From Dipteris shenzhenensis (taxonomy: Eukaryota; Polypodiophyta; Polypodiopsida; Gleicheniales): DNA of 64,000 bases. The stretch lies in NCBI GenBank assembly GCA_047967505.1, contig CM106541.1. One strand, written 5' to 3'. The first letter of the stretch is position 1, and each line of letters opens with the position of its first letter. Positions 1 through 9,394 of this stretch are shown piece by piece. Both the position numbers and the translations under genes were made by a program. The notes under the pieces were generated by a model, which worked only from the letters and a program-made list of their open reading frames with translations, made no database searches and was not told the DNA's origin.

Positions 1-1207
1 TGGCTCTGGCTCTCTCTCCGCTTTCCAGAAGACAACTTTGATGGAGGAGGGAAACTCAGTACTAGCGACCAATCCTCAGCAAAGCAGTGCTTCCGCTCGC
101 CGACAATGGTGCGGCAACGGATCCTTCGGGCATCACTCCGTCAATGCTCCATCGAGGTATAGTCAATGCATAACGAATTTTATCATCCGTGTGTCACTCC
201 GGCAGTCGATCCACAATCAGCCATTTCTTCTGGGCTGCTAACTGGGTTTATGGTGTGCACATTGCGCAGGCCTCCCTCCTCCGGTGCCACTCGTAAACAG
301 CCCACAGCACAGCTGACAATCTTCTATGCGGGCACGGTGAATGTCTACGACGATGTTCCCGCTGATAAGGTTAGAGTTGTGGTGTGCATGTTTGGGCCAC
401 TGTTCATGGTGTGCCTTCCCAGTCTTGCTAACGGTGCTAATCCATGAACAGGCGCATGCTATCATGCTTCTCGCCGGCTCCGGTGCCGGACGATCTTCCA
501 AAACTATGAACTCATCGTCCATGGCAGTTTATTCATCTGGGACGGTCGCAACAGCACCTATAGCTTTGGGCGGTGGAATGACCACTCCAGCAACGAGAGA
601 GTCGATGGGTGTGCCCTTCGCCGCTCCGAGGGGCTCTTCTGCATTTTCGGCAGAAGGCAAACCGCAACTTGTTAAACGTTCTCACACAGGTATAGGACTT
701 AATTTCCTGCAAGAGTTTATTAATGTTAATGTTGCTGCTTGCCTTAGGCTTTTGTTCATCTCTTTGGATTGATCACATCGCGGGCGCTGAGTTGGTATTG
801 TTCTGGTTTGTCTCAGAACTCCCGTTCGCTAGGAAGGCGTCTTTGGCGCGGTTTTTGGAGAGGAGAAGAGACAGGTAAGGCGTTTTGTGTGAAACGGGGA
901 TGAAGCACTAGTTTCCGGTTGTTTTGGTTGCCGAAGTCGTGAATCGTTTGGCTGGGTTGAATTTTGCAGTAGGGTGCAATCCAAGGCGGCCGCGGCAGCT
1001 ATGAAGCTACTGTATGAGCGAGACAATATTCTGCGCTGCTCCGAGGAGCAGCACCACGGAAGCCCTAGTAAGAAGAGGCTGTGCTCGAGCCCAGGATCGC
1101 CTTCGCGATCGCCATGCAATGACGACAGCTCTTCGGCCGATCAGTCCACAGTGCTCACATCCTCCACGCCCTCCACGCCACCCATGACTCCTCAGCGCTT
1201 GGCTTAG
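1..1207 (+). CDS. JAZ: JAZ/TIFY jasmonate repressor, 5'-incomplete, five exons visible
   Basis: JAZ proteins bind and repress MYC-type transcription factors in the nucleus and are degraded through COI1 when jasmonate rises. I join exons 2-156, 270-369, 452-689, 817-874 and 973-1207; all introns are GT-AG and the joined length is 786 nt, divisible by three, giving 261 visible residues. The TIFY (ZIM) motif reads TIFYAGTVNVYDD (exon 2), followed in exon 3 by AHAIMLLAGSG. The Jas degron is LPFARKASLARFLERRRDR (exon 4), continued after the Jas intron by VQSK. The canonical PY that ends the Jas motif is replaced by an alanine run. The C-terminal tail is rich in Ser, Thr and Pro and ends PMTPQRLA. 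The start codon lies left of the window. The reading frame is intact, unlike nearly every other frame here. Plant-specific TIFY family membership is secure; orthology to a named JAZ is not. Confidence 0.9.
875..972 (+). promoter_or_regulatory. Jas intron, candidate for regulated retention
   Basis: This GT-AG intron splits the Jas motif after 20 residues (ending in RRRDR), the position of the known Jas intron in angiosperm JAZ genes. If it is retained, the codon after RRRDR is TAA, so the product would lose the end of the Jas motif. The acceptor is doubled (GCAGTAG): use of position 969 instead of 972 would insert one Ser before VQSK. Retention is inference; the sequence only shows that it would give an immediate stop. 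Confidence 0.7.
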
Positions 1208-1770
1208 GCTTAGAACGACTACTGGCGAGCTTCCACCCGGTTGCCACGATAATTTTGAGCGCATACAGACTGTATGCTATTCTTTTATTTGTACAACGTG
1301 CTCACAGAAACTGGGTCTTTACCCTGATGCTACTTTACTTAACAGCCTAACGTTGATCATGCAGCCTTGTATTCCCGAAGTCCATATTGCAACCTGTGCA
1401 TGCAATGGATTCATGAATGGGCGATGGTCTTACAGAATATAAAATACAGCGGCGCATAAGTCGAGTAGATTTCAAGATTGATGATGATCGAAACCTATGA
1501 GCATTTTGATCCTACAGGGTTTATATAAAGAGTAATTGGTTGTTGCATGCACGCTCTAGCTACTTTCTTAATATCGTCGGCGCTCTCACTCGTCACGAGT
1601 AGGTTTCAAGGTTGATATCGGAGGACGATGACAGTGGTGGATCAAAACCTATGTGCAGTTTGATTCTACAGGTTTTATATTATATATACCTCTAGAGTTT
1701 AGATTAGTTGGTTGCTGCATGCACGCTCTAGAGTTCTTTGATTTATTGCCTTACCAATATCGTCGGTGGA
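1208..1770. repeat. JAZ 3' flank with imperfect tandem duplication
   Basis: About 1460-1585 and 1594-1770 are diverged copies. Shared blocks in order are a CGAGTAGRTTTCAAG segment, AAACCTATG, a TTTGATYCTACAGG segment, TTGCATGCACGCTCTAG and AATATCGTCGG. The first 250 bases are probably the 3' UTR of the JAZ gene. No further coding is visible. Confidence 0.6.
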
Positions 1771-2237
1771 ATGTGAACTGTCTCGCATGCAGTCACCGTG
1801 ACCTTTGGTGTTTTGAAGTTTGAACTCTATCGAATTGGGAATTCCAGTTCACTTTTACTCTTGACAACTTAACTTTGCTTGCCTTCACTTCACACCTCTC
1901 GCCAAAACCCACAACCTTTTAGTTGAACGGCCTTACAGCATTCCAGAACATAAATGGAGGAAGGGGAAGGCAAAACATTTGCAAAGGTTGATCGAGAGCT
2001 ATTAGTCCTAATACAAATCTATTTTGAAAAGTAACATACACATAAAGGGGAAGGAATGGTAAAGCACACACAAAGGTTGGGCTAAAAGTTCTAATCCACA
2101 TCCAAAGCCAAAGGAGCTAGAAAAGCCAAGCCTTCTTTTAAAGGATTCCATCAAATTTGTTGTTATTTTTTAGTATTTTAAAACATATTGGATAGGAAGG
2201 TTTCTTTTAGTGCTTTCTTATTAAAACAAGTTGAATT
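1771..2237. other. Spacer without a recognisable gene
   Basis: AT-rich sequence with short open frames only. I see no domain, terminus or repeat here. Confidence 0.5.
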
Positions 2238-2861
2238 TCATTCAAGTGGCTTGCCTAAAATATATCTATTCACAAGAATTGAAGTATAGATGATTGAATG
2301 TTGGAATTTTCTTGTGTTTGTCCATATTTGATCTATTAAACACCCGTATATTGTTGTTGGTGTTTTTATGAGTTGAATAAAATTCATTTCGGCCATGAAA
2401 TTTGTCATTGTTGATGTTGTTTTTGTATGAATGTTCAAATCTATGTTGAAGTCTCCTAGCACATGTAATAATGTCATTTGGAATTCTTTTAAGTATATTT
2501 TGTATTGTTGACAAAAATATTGTTGCCTTAGTTTTTGGTGACTTGTAAGCATTGAGTATAGGAGTTGTTGTATCTTGTATGTGCTCGTGGATTATTAGCA
2601 ATGTTTCGATCCCATTTGCATTATGTTGTTGCACGTGTTTTAGCTTGTTTTTTGTTTTGTAGATGTTGCAATGCGATTAGTGCCTACTCCACAAACTACC
2701 TTGAATCCTGGAAGATACATTTTGTGGTTGGTTTTCTCTTGTATTTCTTGTAGGCAGATGAAGGTTGCACTCATTATGCTATTGGAGTTCTTGATGTCTT
2801 GTATGTACTTAATGAATGATCTTGTGTTACGCTTTTTGTGTTGTTTTTGGACGAAGCCCAA
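2238..2861 (-). pseudogene. Relic of an endonuclease/exonuclease/phosphatase (EEP) domain of a LINE or Helentron
   Basis: On the minus strand three overlapping frames together give the order of an EEP nuclease: FICLQEI near 2,760, an ILNAYKSPKTK strand near 2,550, GDFNIDL near 2,450 and LIDQIWTN near 2,310. In LINE elements this domain nicks target DNA before reverse transcription; in Helentrons it sits behind the helicase. The domain is broken by at least one frameshift near 2,460 and by stops, and no reverse transcriptase or helicase is found beside it. The GDFNIDL plus LID-I-TN pattern is closer to CR1/L2 or Helentron nucleases than to the usual plant L1 type. Assignment to one of these is open. 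Confidence 0.6.
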
Positions 2862-2862
2862 A

Positions 2863-2964
2863 AATCCTTCCCAAATGAAAACTTTACTTTGTGAAAATAT
2901 CCTTCCTAAATCAAAATTTTACTTTCTGAAAATATTCTTCGCAAATCAAAAGTTCACTTTGTGG
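2863..2964. repeat. Three tandem copies of a ~34-bp unit
   Basis: AAAATCCTTCCCAAATGAAA-type units follow each other three times with about 80% likeness, each ending in ACTTTGTG or a variant. Confidence 0.6.
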
Positions 2965-3392
2965 CACTATCATATTCACATAAAAATATTGTTTTTTCAA
3001 TCTATACTTTTGCACCAACATGCAAGAATTTGAAATAATCCTATATTAGAAATTCTAGCTATATCTAAGTTATTTGTTAATTTAATTATTTTTAATATTT
3101 TTCCTTGAGTGATAAATTTATAAATCCATGAAAGGAGACTTAAATATTTCATGAAAATAACATTGTCACTCGCAATATGCACAAAATTTTTAAAACTTTT
3201 AATAAATAGAAAAAAGACATGATGCCATAAGACCCAAGTTTTGTATTGAACCAAAGAGGTATAATAGCAATTATAGCTATTATTATATGATTACATTGAG
3301 AGACATTGCTCTCAGCTAGAGTCTTTATATCCAAAATGATATAGATTAAACATATGTTTATAATTTAAATTGTCGCTCTTAAAGAGCCTCAA
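2965..3392. other. AT-rich spacer
   Basis: No gene or clear repeat is visible; short frames on both strands look random. Confidence 0.5.
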
Positions 3393-3830
3393 TTCATGCC
3401 ATCTGCATAATTTGACTCCCCATTGTCTTATTGCTCAATGTCATGATAGTCCCTTGCCAGGTGCCATCTGCATAATTTGACTCCCACTTGTCTTGCCAAG
3501 CCTTGCCCCTTGGGTGCATTGACTCCCCATTGTCTTATTGCTCAATGCGATAGTCCCTTGCCAGGTCCCATCTGCATTAACTCCCTATTGTCTTGCCAAG
3601 CCTTGACCCTTAGGTGGCATCCAGTGCAAAATACAGGTGCCATCTGCATTAACTCCCACAAGTTATCTTGCCAAGCCTTGCCCCTTGGGTGCATTGACTC
3701 CCCAGTGTCTTATTGCTCAATGTGATAGTCCCTTGCCAGGTGCCATCTGCATTAACTCCCTATTGTCTTGGCAAGCCTTGACCCTTGGGTGACATCCAGT
3801 GCATATTTTGACTCTCATTTGACATAGGAG
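3393..3830. repeat. Complex tandem repeat built on TGCCATCTGCAT and CTTGCCAAGCCTTG
   Basis: Blocks such as ACTCCCCATTGTCTTATTGC, TAGTCCCTTGCCAGG, TGCCATCTGCAT and CTTGCCAAGCCTTG recur in shuffled order about every 60 to 190 bases. It looks like a minisatellite with nested duplications. It lies just past the 3' end of the DUF7869 gene. Confidence 0.7.
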
Positions 3831-3919
3831 GTGATGACTCTGATTATAACTGTCTTGGATTGGCTTCTTGCCTAGTACCCAAATAAAATCCTTCAATGGA
3901 CTTCGATACAAAGCTTTAA

Positions 3920-6190
3920 TCATGGACATTCTTCATTTGCGCTGTCTCCTACTTCCTCCATGGCGAGCATCCTTAAAAATTCGTGTATATGCAAAATAGT
4001 TTGCTGTGGTATTTTTATTTTTCCTTCTACCTCATATCCCATGTGCTCCTTTGATTTCTTTGCCCTTGAATGCCAAGACACTATGATTGTCTCCGTCAAA
4101 ACTTGAGAGACCGCTTCATCATTTGGGACCCACTCCTTCATTATACAATTAGTATACAATGTGTTGTTATCCATATTCTCTTTCCTGCCCTTTGGCTCAT
4201 ACCATACCACTGTAAATGTTGTAGCTCTCCCTTGGTCATCTCTTTGCACATCAACTACTTTTGCAACCCAAAACTTCACATTCTCATATTCATCATCCGA
4301 TGGCCGAACCACAACAAAACAATCGACCTCTATATCTACTTGTGGCATAAACTCTCTCTTCTTCGGTCCACAATATGGACGTGGGAGTAATGATACAAAT
4401 TCATTTTCAAAGACTGGAGCTGGGCGCAAATCGTTATGAACATTTGGCCAAAACATATTGCATTTTTCCTTGACATCCTTTGAGCCTCGCATTCTCTCAA
4501 GGTCCTTTATTAAATTTCGTGTCTTGTTAATTACAGTGGTAGTGTGTTCTCTCCAAGTAGGCTTCGAATCAGGATATCTCTGGAGCATTTTCTCTTTGTA
4601 TGTAATAAATGCTTTTAATCCTTCTATTTCATAGTTAGACCTCTCATTGAATTCTTGTATAGGAGCCCATGTTCGATACCTTTCCTTGCTAGGAATTGAA
4701 GTTAAGAGACTGTAAGTTTCTTCAGGTTCCCATTTTGTATCATGAGAATACTGTTGCCATTGCATTACGGGTTTTTCATCTTTAAAAAAAAAACAAAAGT
4801 AGTGTGGATTGGTATGACCTGTTAATGCATCACCACCTGTTTGTATGAAAGGTAGAATGAAGCTCTTCCAATCATACATTTTTTCGAGCCTCTCACATAC
4901 TGTACTTTCCTTACGACCACCAACTTGCCTGCCACATCTTCTTACCAAGTCATCTATTGTCTCCACATCCTTGCATTTAAGCTCCCTTGAGACTATGCTA
5001 AAAACCTGATCGATATCCTCATGTGTATGTCCAACATACAAAAATCCACATTCGACCTCATTGAAGATTCGATGAGCAACTAGCATGGAGCAGAATGCAA
5101 ACATGAGTACATTCTTATTTTCTCGCCAGCAATTATTAGCTTGTATTCTCAAAGTCGGTGGTAGGTGACCTTTTTCAGCATGTACATTGCGAATTGCCTT
5201 CATAATAGATGTTATAACTTGATTGCTATCATGTAGATGCAAGGAATCAATCCATATATATGCAAAGAACTTTATTCCATGCACTAACACTCCACATAGA
5301 TGTGTCTTTAGAAAGTGCTTTCCTTGTAATTTAGGTGGAGTGGCAACAAAACGAGGCAATGTTGTTGTATTCTGATCCATGCCATCTACAGTAAGGCACA
5401 TGTAGTCTTCGGGATGCGAAATAGCTTGCTCCTTCCAAAATGCATATTTTTGTCTGGAATGTCAAATAAGGTCATGATGAGATTTTTGGTTTTTTTTGTA
5501 TAATTCCCTTTGATTTGGACAGGTTGCACTCTCAATCGCTCGCTTTAAATCATCACAGACATTGCACTTTAACATTTTTTGCCTCCTTGGGATTTTAACA
5601 TATCCAAAGTTCTTCTTCCAAAGAGTATACAAAGTATGAGAAGAAGCTACAGCATCCCCTCTTTGCCTTTGCTTTTCTGCAATAGAGTCAAATACTTCGA
5701 GCTTTGTCAAGCCCATTGGAAGGTGCATTTCAGTGATCGCGTCACCATTAGGGAGTTTGGTAGATATATGGGGTTGAGGTAAAGCATTTTCATGTATGAA
5801 GTCTTGCAAAATTGCTACTGCCCTGACAGTTGAGATTCTTGATTTGGACCTTCCTCTATTACTGTGAATGCTAAATTTATTACCGCCCTTTGCCTTGGTG
5901 ATTAAATCCCAATATGTACCATGGGATAATCTAGTAACATTGGGATATGCCTTATTGCAAATCCTTTTGCCATTTACGAGAGGTTTTACCTTTTGTCTTG
6001 AACTTAGCCTTTTATTGCCATTCTGAAGAAAGCAAGAGAGACTTGTGAGAAGGTATTCATTTCTTTCGCTTCCTCTTCTTTGCCACACGTGTCCTCTACA
6101 TTCCCTGATGTTTGCAAGATCAATGAAGTGCATACATCTTTGCTTGCAACATAGATATCCCAATGCATTTAACATGTTCTCCTCCTTCAT
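3920..6190 (-). pseudogene. DUF7869 transposase-like gene with one in-frame TGA
   Basis: The minus strand keeps one reading frame of about 757 codons broken only by TGA at 5462-5464. The N-terminal 242 residues carry a cysteine pair (KCNVCDD) and a TLYTLWKKNF segment; just upstream of the first Met the same frame reads KRKR, a possible nuclear signal. The C-terminal part has the DUF7869 landmarks: DGMDQN shortly after residue 5 of the second piece, a NNCWRENKN block at 89-97 and GHTHEDIDQ at 124-132. DUF7869 proteins are thought to have an RNase H-like fold and are common, repeated genes in many eukaryotes; a transposition role is inference. The second acidic position of the usual DN-ENKN block reads N here. 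Frame 5' exons may lie in 6244-6504. Confidence 0.75.
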
Positions 6191-6504
6191 TACTCTCTTC
6201 CTCTTTGGTTGCTTTTGTGGATCTGCCTGGATTCACTTTCTCTTCATGCATATGTATGACCGTTTTCGTTCCTCGTGCACTTTGTTATCTCCTCACATTT
6301 GTTTGTAACCAAGCATCCATGATTGGTCGTTGCATCCTTGTCCATATCACAATCAAAGTTAAATATTGAATAATCCTCTGTTGATCTCATCCTCGTTTTT
6401 AACATACTCTTAGGACCATTCAATGAATTCAATATTCTACGAGAGTATTGAGAACCTTGAAACTCTTCCGCTCCTGAGAGAACATCACTCATTGGGACAT
6501 CTTG
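6191..6504 (-). pseudogene. Probable 5' exon of the DUF7869 gene, cut by the CACTA insertion
   Basis: The minus strand is open from 6,522 to 6,244 (acidic and polar, with a DFDCDMDKD-like stretch in another phase than the main frame), and an AG acceptor (AATCCAG) sits just upstream of the main frame. It stops at the CACTA end at 6505, so the original start of the gene is missing. Coding nature is plausible, not proven. Confidence 0.35.
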
Positions 6505-6524
6505 CACAACAAGACAAAGCACCC

Positions 6525-6755
6525 ACTGACGCGCGCACAGACGCGTTTCATGAACTAAATAAAAAACTTACGGGCGCATCTATTTGCACGTCTATTTATG
6601 CGTCTGGAGACCCGCGTCTATATATCAGACTTACGCGCATATAGACGCGCAGTTAGATGCATAAATAGACGCGGTTATAAACGCTTTTATAGACGCATGT
6701 ATAGACGCAAGTCGAACAGACAGACGCGTTTTTCGACGCGCTTTTAAAAAAAAAA
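6525..6755. repeat. Subterminal motif array of CACTA copy A
   Basis: More than ten GACGCG/CGCGTC-type words occur here in both directions, often fused as GCGTCTATA or TATAGACGC. In En/Spm such subterminal repeats bind the element's TNPA protein; that role is inferred by analogy. The array ends at a T/A-rich run at 6,745-6,760. Confidence 0.8.
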
Positions 6756-7099
6756 AAATTTACAGAATACTGTGTATGTTGTGTATGCTATATAGTTACA
6801 AGAATCCCATATCCACATTCTGTAATTCAATTCTTACAGCCAACCGCATTTTAATTACAATTCCAAATAAAATATTACAACTCCAAAACGCAATAAAATT
6901 GAAAGCTCAAAAAGTGCTTGTATATACATATAGCACGAAGCTAAGCCACGTCATGTGGCTTCAAGTACAAAAAATAAGGAAGCTAAGCCACGTCATGTGG
7001 CTTCAAGTACAAAAAATAGGAGGAGTCTATATACAAGAGGCACGAAGCCAAGCCAGTGGCTTTAAGTATAAAAAAGAGTAGCTAGCACTACTTCTACGA
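6756..7099. other. 3' flank of the TNPA-like gene with AGCCACGTCATGTGGCT hairpins
   Basis: After an AT-rich stretch the near-palindrome AGCCACGTCATGTGGCT occurs at about 6,943 and 6,983, with a third partial copy near 7,050, each followed by TTCAAGTACAAAAAA or similar. These may mark the transcript end of the TNPA-like gene. The same arrangement is present in copy C (36,595-36,725). Confidence 0.5.
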
Positions 7100-8478
7100 C
7101 TAATCCTTGCTGCCTTCCATGCTCCCTTCTGCGCTCCCTTCTGCACTTCCTTCTGCGCCTCCTTCCTCGTCTTCCTCGTCGTCTTGTGCATGGGCCTGTA
7201 AACAAGGGACAACATATATCAATGTATGAAAAATTAAATCTTTACTTATAATTTTGGCATTATTTAATTACTTTCAAATACCAGGGGGGCTGCACCAATA
7301 GCTCGGGTATACTGCTCCTCAGTAATCAACCCGTCATCATAGAAGTGCCTCCATGTATCTCCTCTGCGATGGTGGCGGTGGTAGGCTGTCTCCACTGGAG
7401 TAGGGTATCTGCCCACGATCTCAAGCTGCATGACCGCGACACACTTTGTGGAGGGATTAGTACAAAGAAACAACCAACCTCCTAATAAACTACATAAGCA
7501 ATATAATTTGAGATCGATACTTACAAATTGGGCCTCCCATGATTCAACACCCCCTGTTGCAAAATGCGCGCTTCCATATTCCTCTATCTGGATCCTCCGT
7601 GCCTCCACGTGCTGCAGACTGGGGTCCTCCCTCGCTAACTTCATTGCCTTCTTCCACTCACGCTTGTGAGCGGTGTGGGGCGGGCCCCTTGGAGGTTGAC
7701 CTGCCTCAAGCCTGGCAAGCTCCGCTAGTGCCTGCCTCTTAAGCGAAGATCTTTTATTGCTAAGTATCGTAACAATCTTTGGGTGGTCTTTATAGTGGAT
7801 AAAGCAATCTCTGTAATTGTTAGCAATTATAGAGCGCATGAAGGCCATGATGTCCTTCCCCCGCACATCCATCAAGATGCCTCCTGTCTGAGTGTGGTCA
7901 TAATAAATCGTACCATCACCCAGAGGCACGTCTAAATCATCTGAATCATCCTCCTCCTCACCGCCACATGGCCCAAAGCATTGTGCCATGCATCCGCCAC
8001 CACTCTCCCTGCTACTACGCCTGCTACCCTATCGTGTCGAGCTCGTACGTTGGCCACTCGTAGCTGGGGACTGCACGGGACTACGCTGACCACTCGTAGC
8101 TGGAGAACCGAGTCTCGACGGCTGGGGAGTACGTCGACGGCTCGCTGAGACAGAAGGACCTCCTGACGGCATGGGGAAAGGGGCATAAGACGGGATGGCA
8201 GAAGGGACATAAGACGGCATGGGGGAAGGGGCATAAGACGGTACGGGGGAAGGGGCATAAGAAGGGGCATAAGACGGCTGTGCTGACTCCGCTGGGGTGA
8301 TCTCAGGCGGTGTGGGGTGGCTCGGAGTCTGTAGTGCCGACTCGTGGGGAGTGTTAAGGGTACCCGTCATATACCCGTATAACTCCGCAGGACTAGGAGG
8401 GTGCCCTAAAAGATTATATAAGTCCTTCCAAATTGATTCTCGGGGATCAGGTGAGCTAGAAGCGCTTCCTGGCCACAT
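7100..8478 (-). pseudogene. TNPA-like gene of CACTA copy A (Transposase_24-type), one in-frame TAG
   Basis: I start at the Met at 8478 (MWPGSASSS), the start also kept in copies C and D. The first part is a Pro/Ser-rich tail with repeats of PSYAPSPM; then an acidic segment (EEEDDSDDLDV), a central domain with DIMAFM, HTAHKREWKKAM and EARRIQIEEYG, ending WEAQF before a GT donor at 7524. Later exons hold GDTWRHFYDDGLITEEQY and an acidic tail (QDDEEDEEGG). The layout fits the DNA-binding accessory protein of En/Spm elements. The frame is continuous except TAG at 8029-8031. Compared with C and D, this copy lacks about 25 codons between the YKDHPK and KIVTIL segments (near 7,778). Function as subterminal-motif binder is inference. 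Confidence 0.7.
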
Positions 8479-8549
8479 GTTGAACTGGAAAAAAGGAAAA
8501 AAATCTATTACTGATGAGCTGAGAAGAAAGGGGAAGAAAAAAGAGGCTC

Positions 8550-9345
8550 TGTCAGAGCGCGTCTATAGACCCGTCTGATTTGCGCATCTATAGACACGTC
8601 TAACAGAGCGTTTAACAGTGCGTTGCGTCTAACAGTGCGTTTAACAGTGCGTCTAACAGTGCGTTTAAAAGTGCGTCTAACAGGGCATCTGTGTGAGCAT
8701 CTATAGACGCGTCTGTATGTGTCTGCAACAAGCCAGACGCATGGTTAGACGCGCCTATAGACGCGCTTTTAGACACGCCCTGAGACGTGCCTATAGACGC
8801 GCTCCGACAGGTGAGATTTCTAAAAAGTCGAAAAGGACCTTGCGCCCGACAAAAGAACGTGACGCTTATACCTAGATCCTGCGTTTCCTGGATGCGAGAA
8901 AGTACAAAACTGGAAAGAGCAAACTTCCAAACAAGAACAACTTCAAAAGGACTTACTTGGATAAAGGTATGAAAGGTTCTTCTTTCTTTTCCAAACTTGT
9001 TTCTTCTCCTTGTTCGTACTCCTCCTCTCCTTTAGGCTTGGAAGTAAGTGTAGGTACGGTCCCTTTCTCTTGAGTGAAAGCTTGGAACTGTGTATCGGAG
9101 GCTCTCTCTTAAGCTTCGAATCTATGGAACTGCTAATAAAGAAGGAAGGAAGCCGCTCGCGAAGTTTAAGTAATGTAAAGAAAAGCAAAGCGAGCGGCGC
9201 GCCGAAAAGCAGGTTTAAAAGCTGCGTCTATAGTCGCGTCTATTAGCGCATCTATAGGCGCATCTAACTACACAGAGTAGACGCGCTGTTAGACGCGATG
9301 GAAGACGCGACTATAAACGCGGCGATAGACACAACACAGAGTTTA
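8550..9345. promoter_or_regulatory. Divergent spacer of copy A carrying the subterminal motif
   Basis: Between the divergent TNPA-like and tnp2 genes two clusters (about 8,555-8,820 and 9,220-9,340) repeat GCGTCTATAGACGCG-type words, with a run of AACAGTGCGT units at 8,600-8,690. The same words make up the terminal arrays. The spacer must contain both promoters, so binding of one factor could control both; this is inference from layout. Confidence 0.7.
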
Positions 9346-9394
9346 AATTAAGCATTTGAAGAAGAGCAAATTTGGTGGGTTGTTTGTTTGTAGG

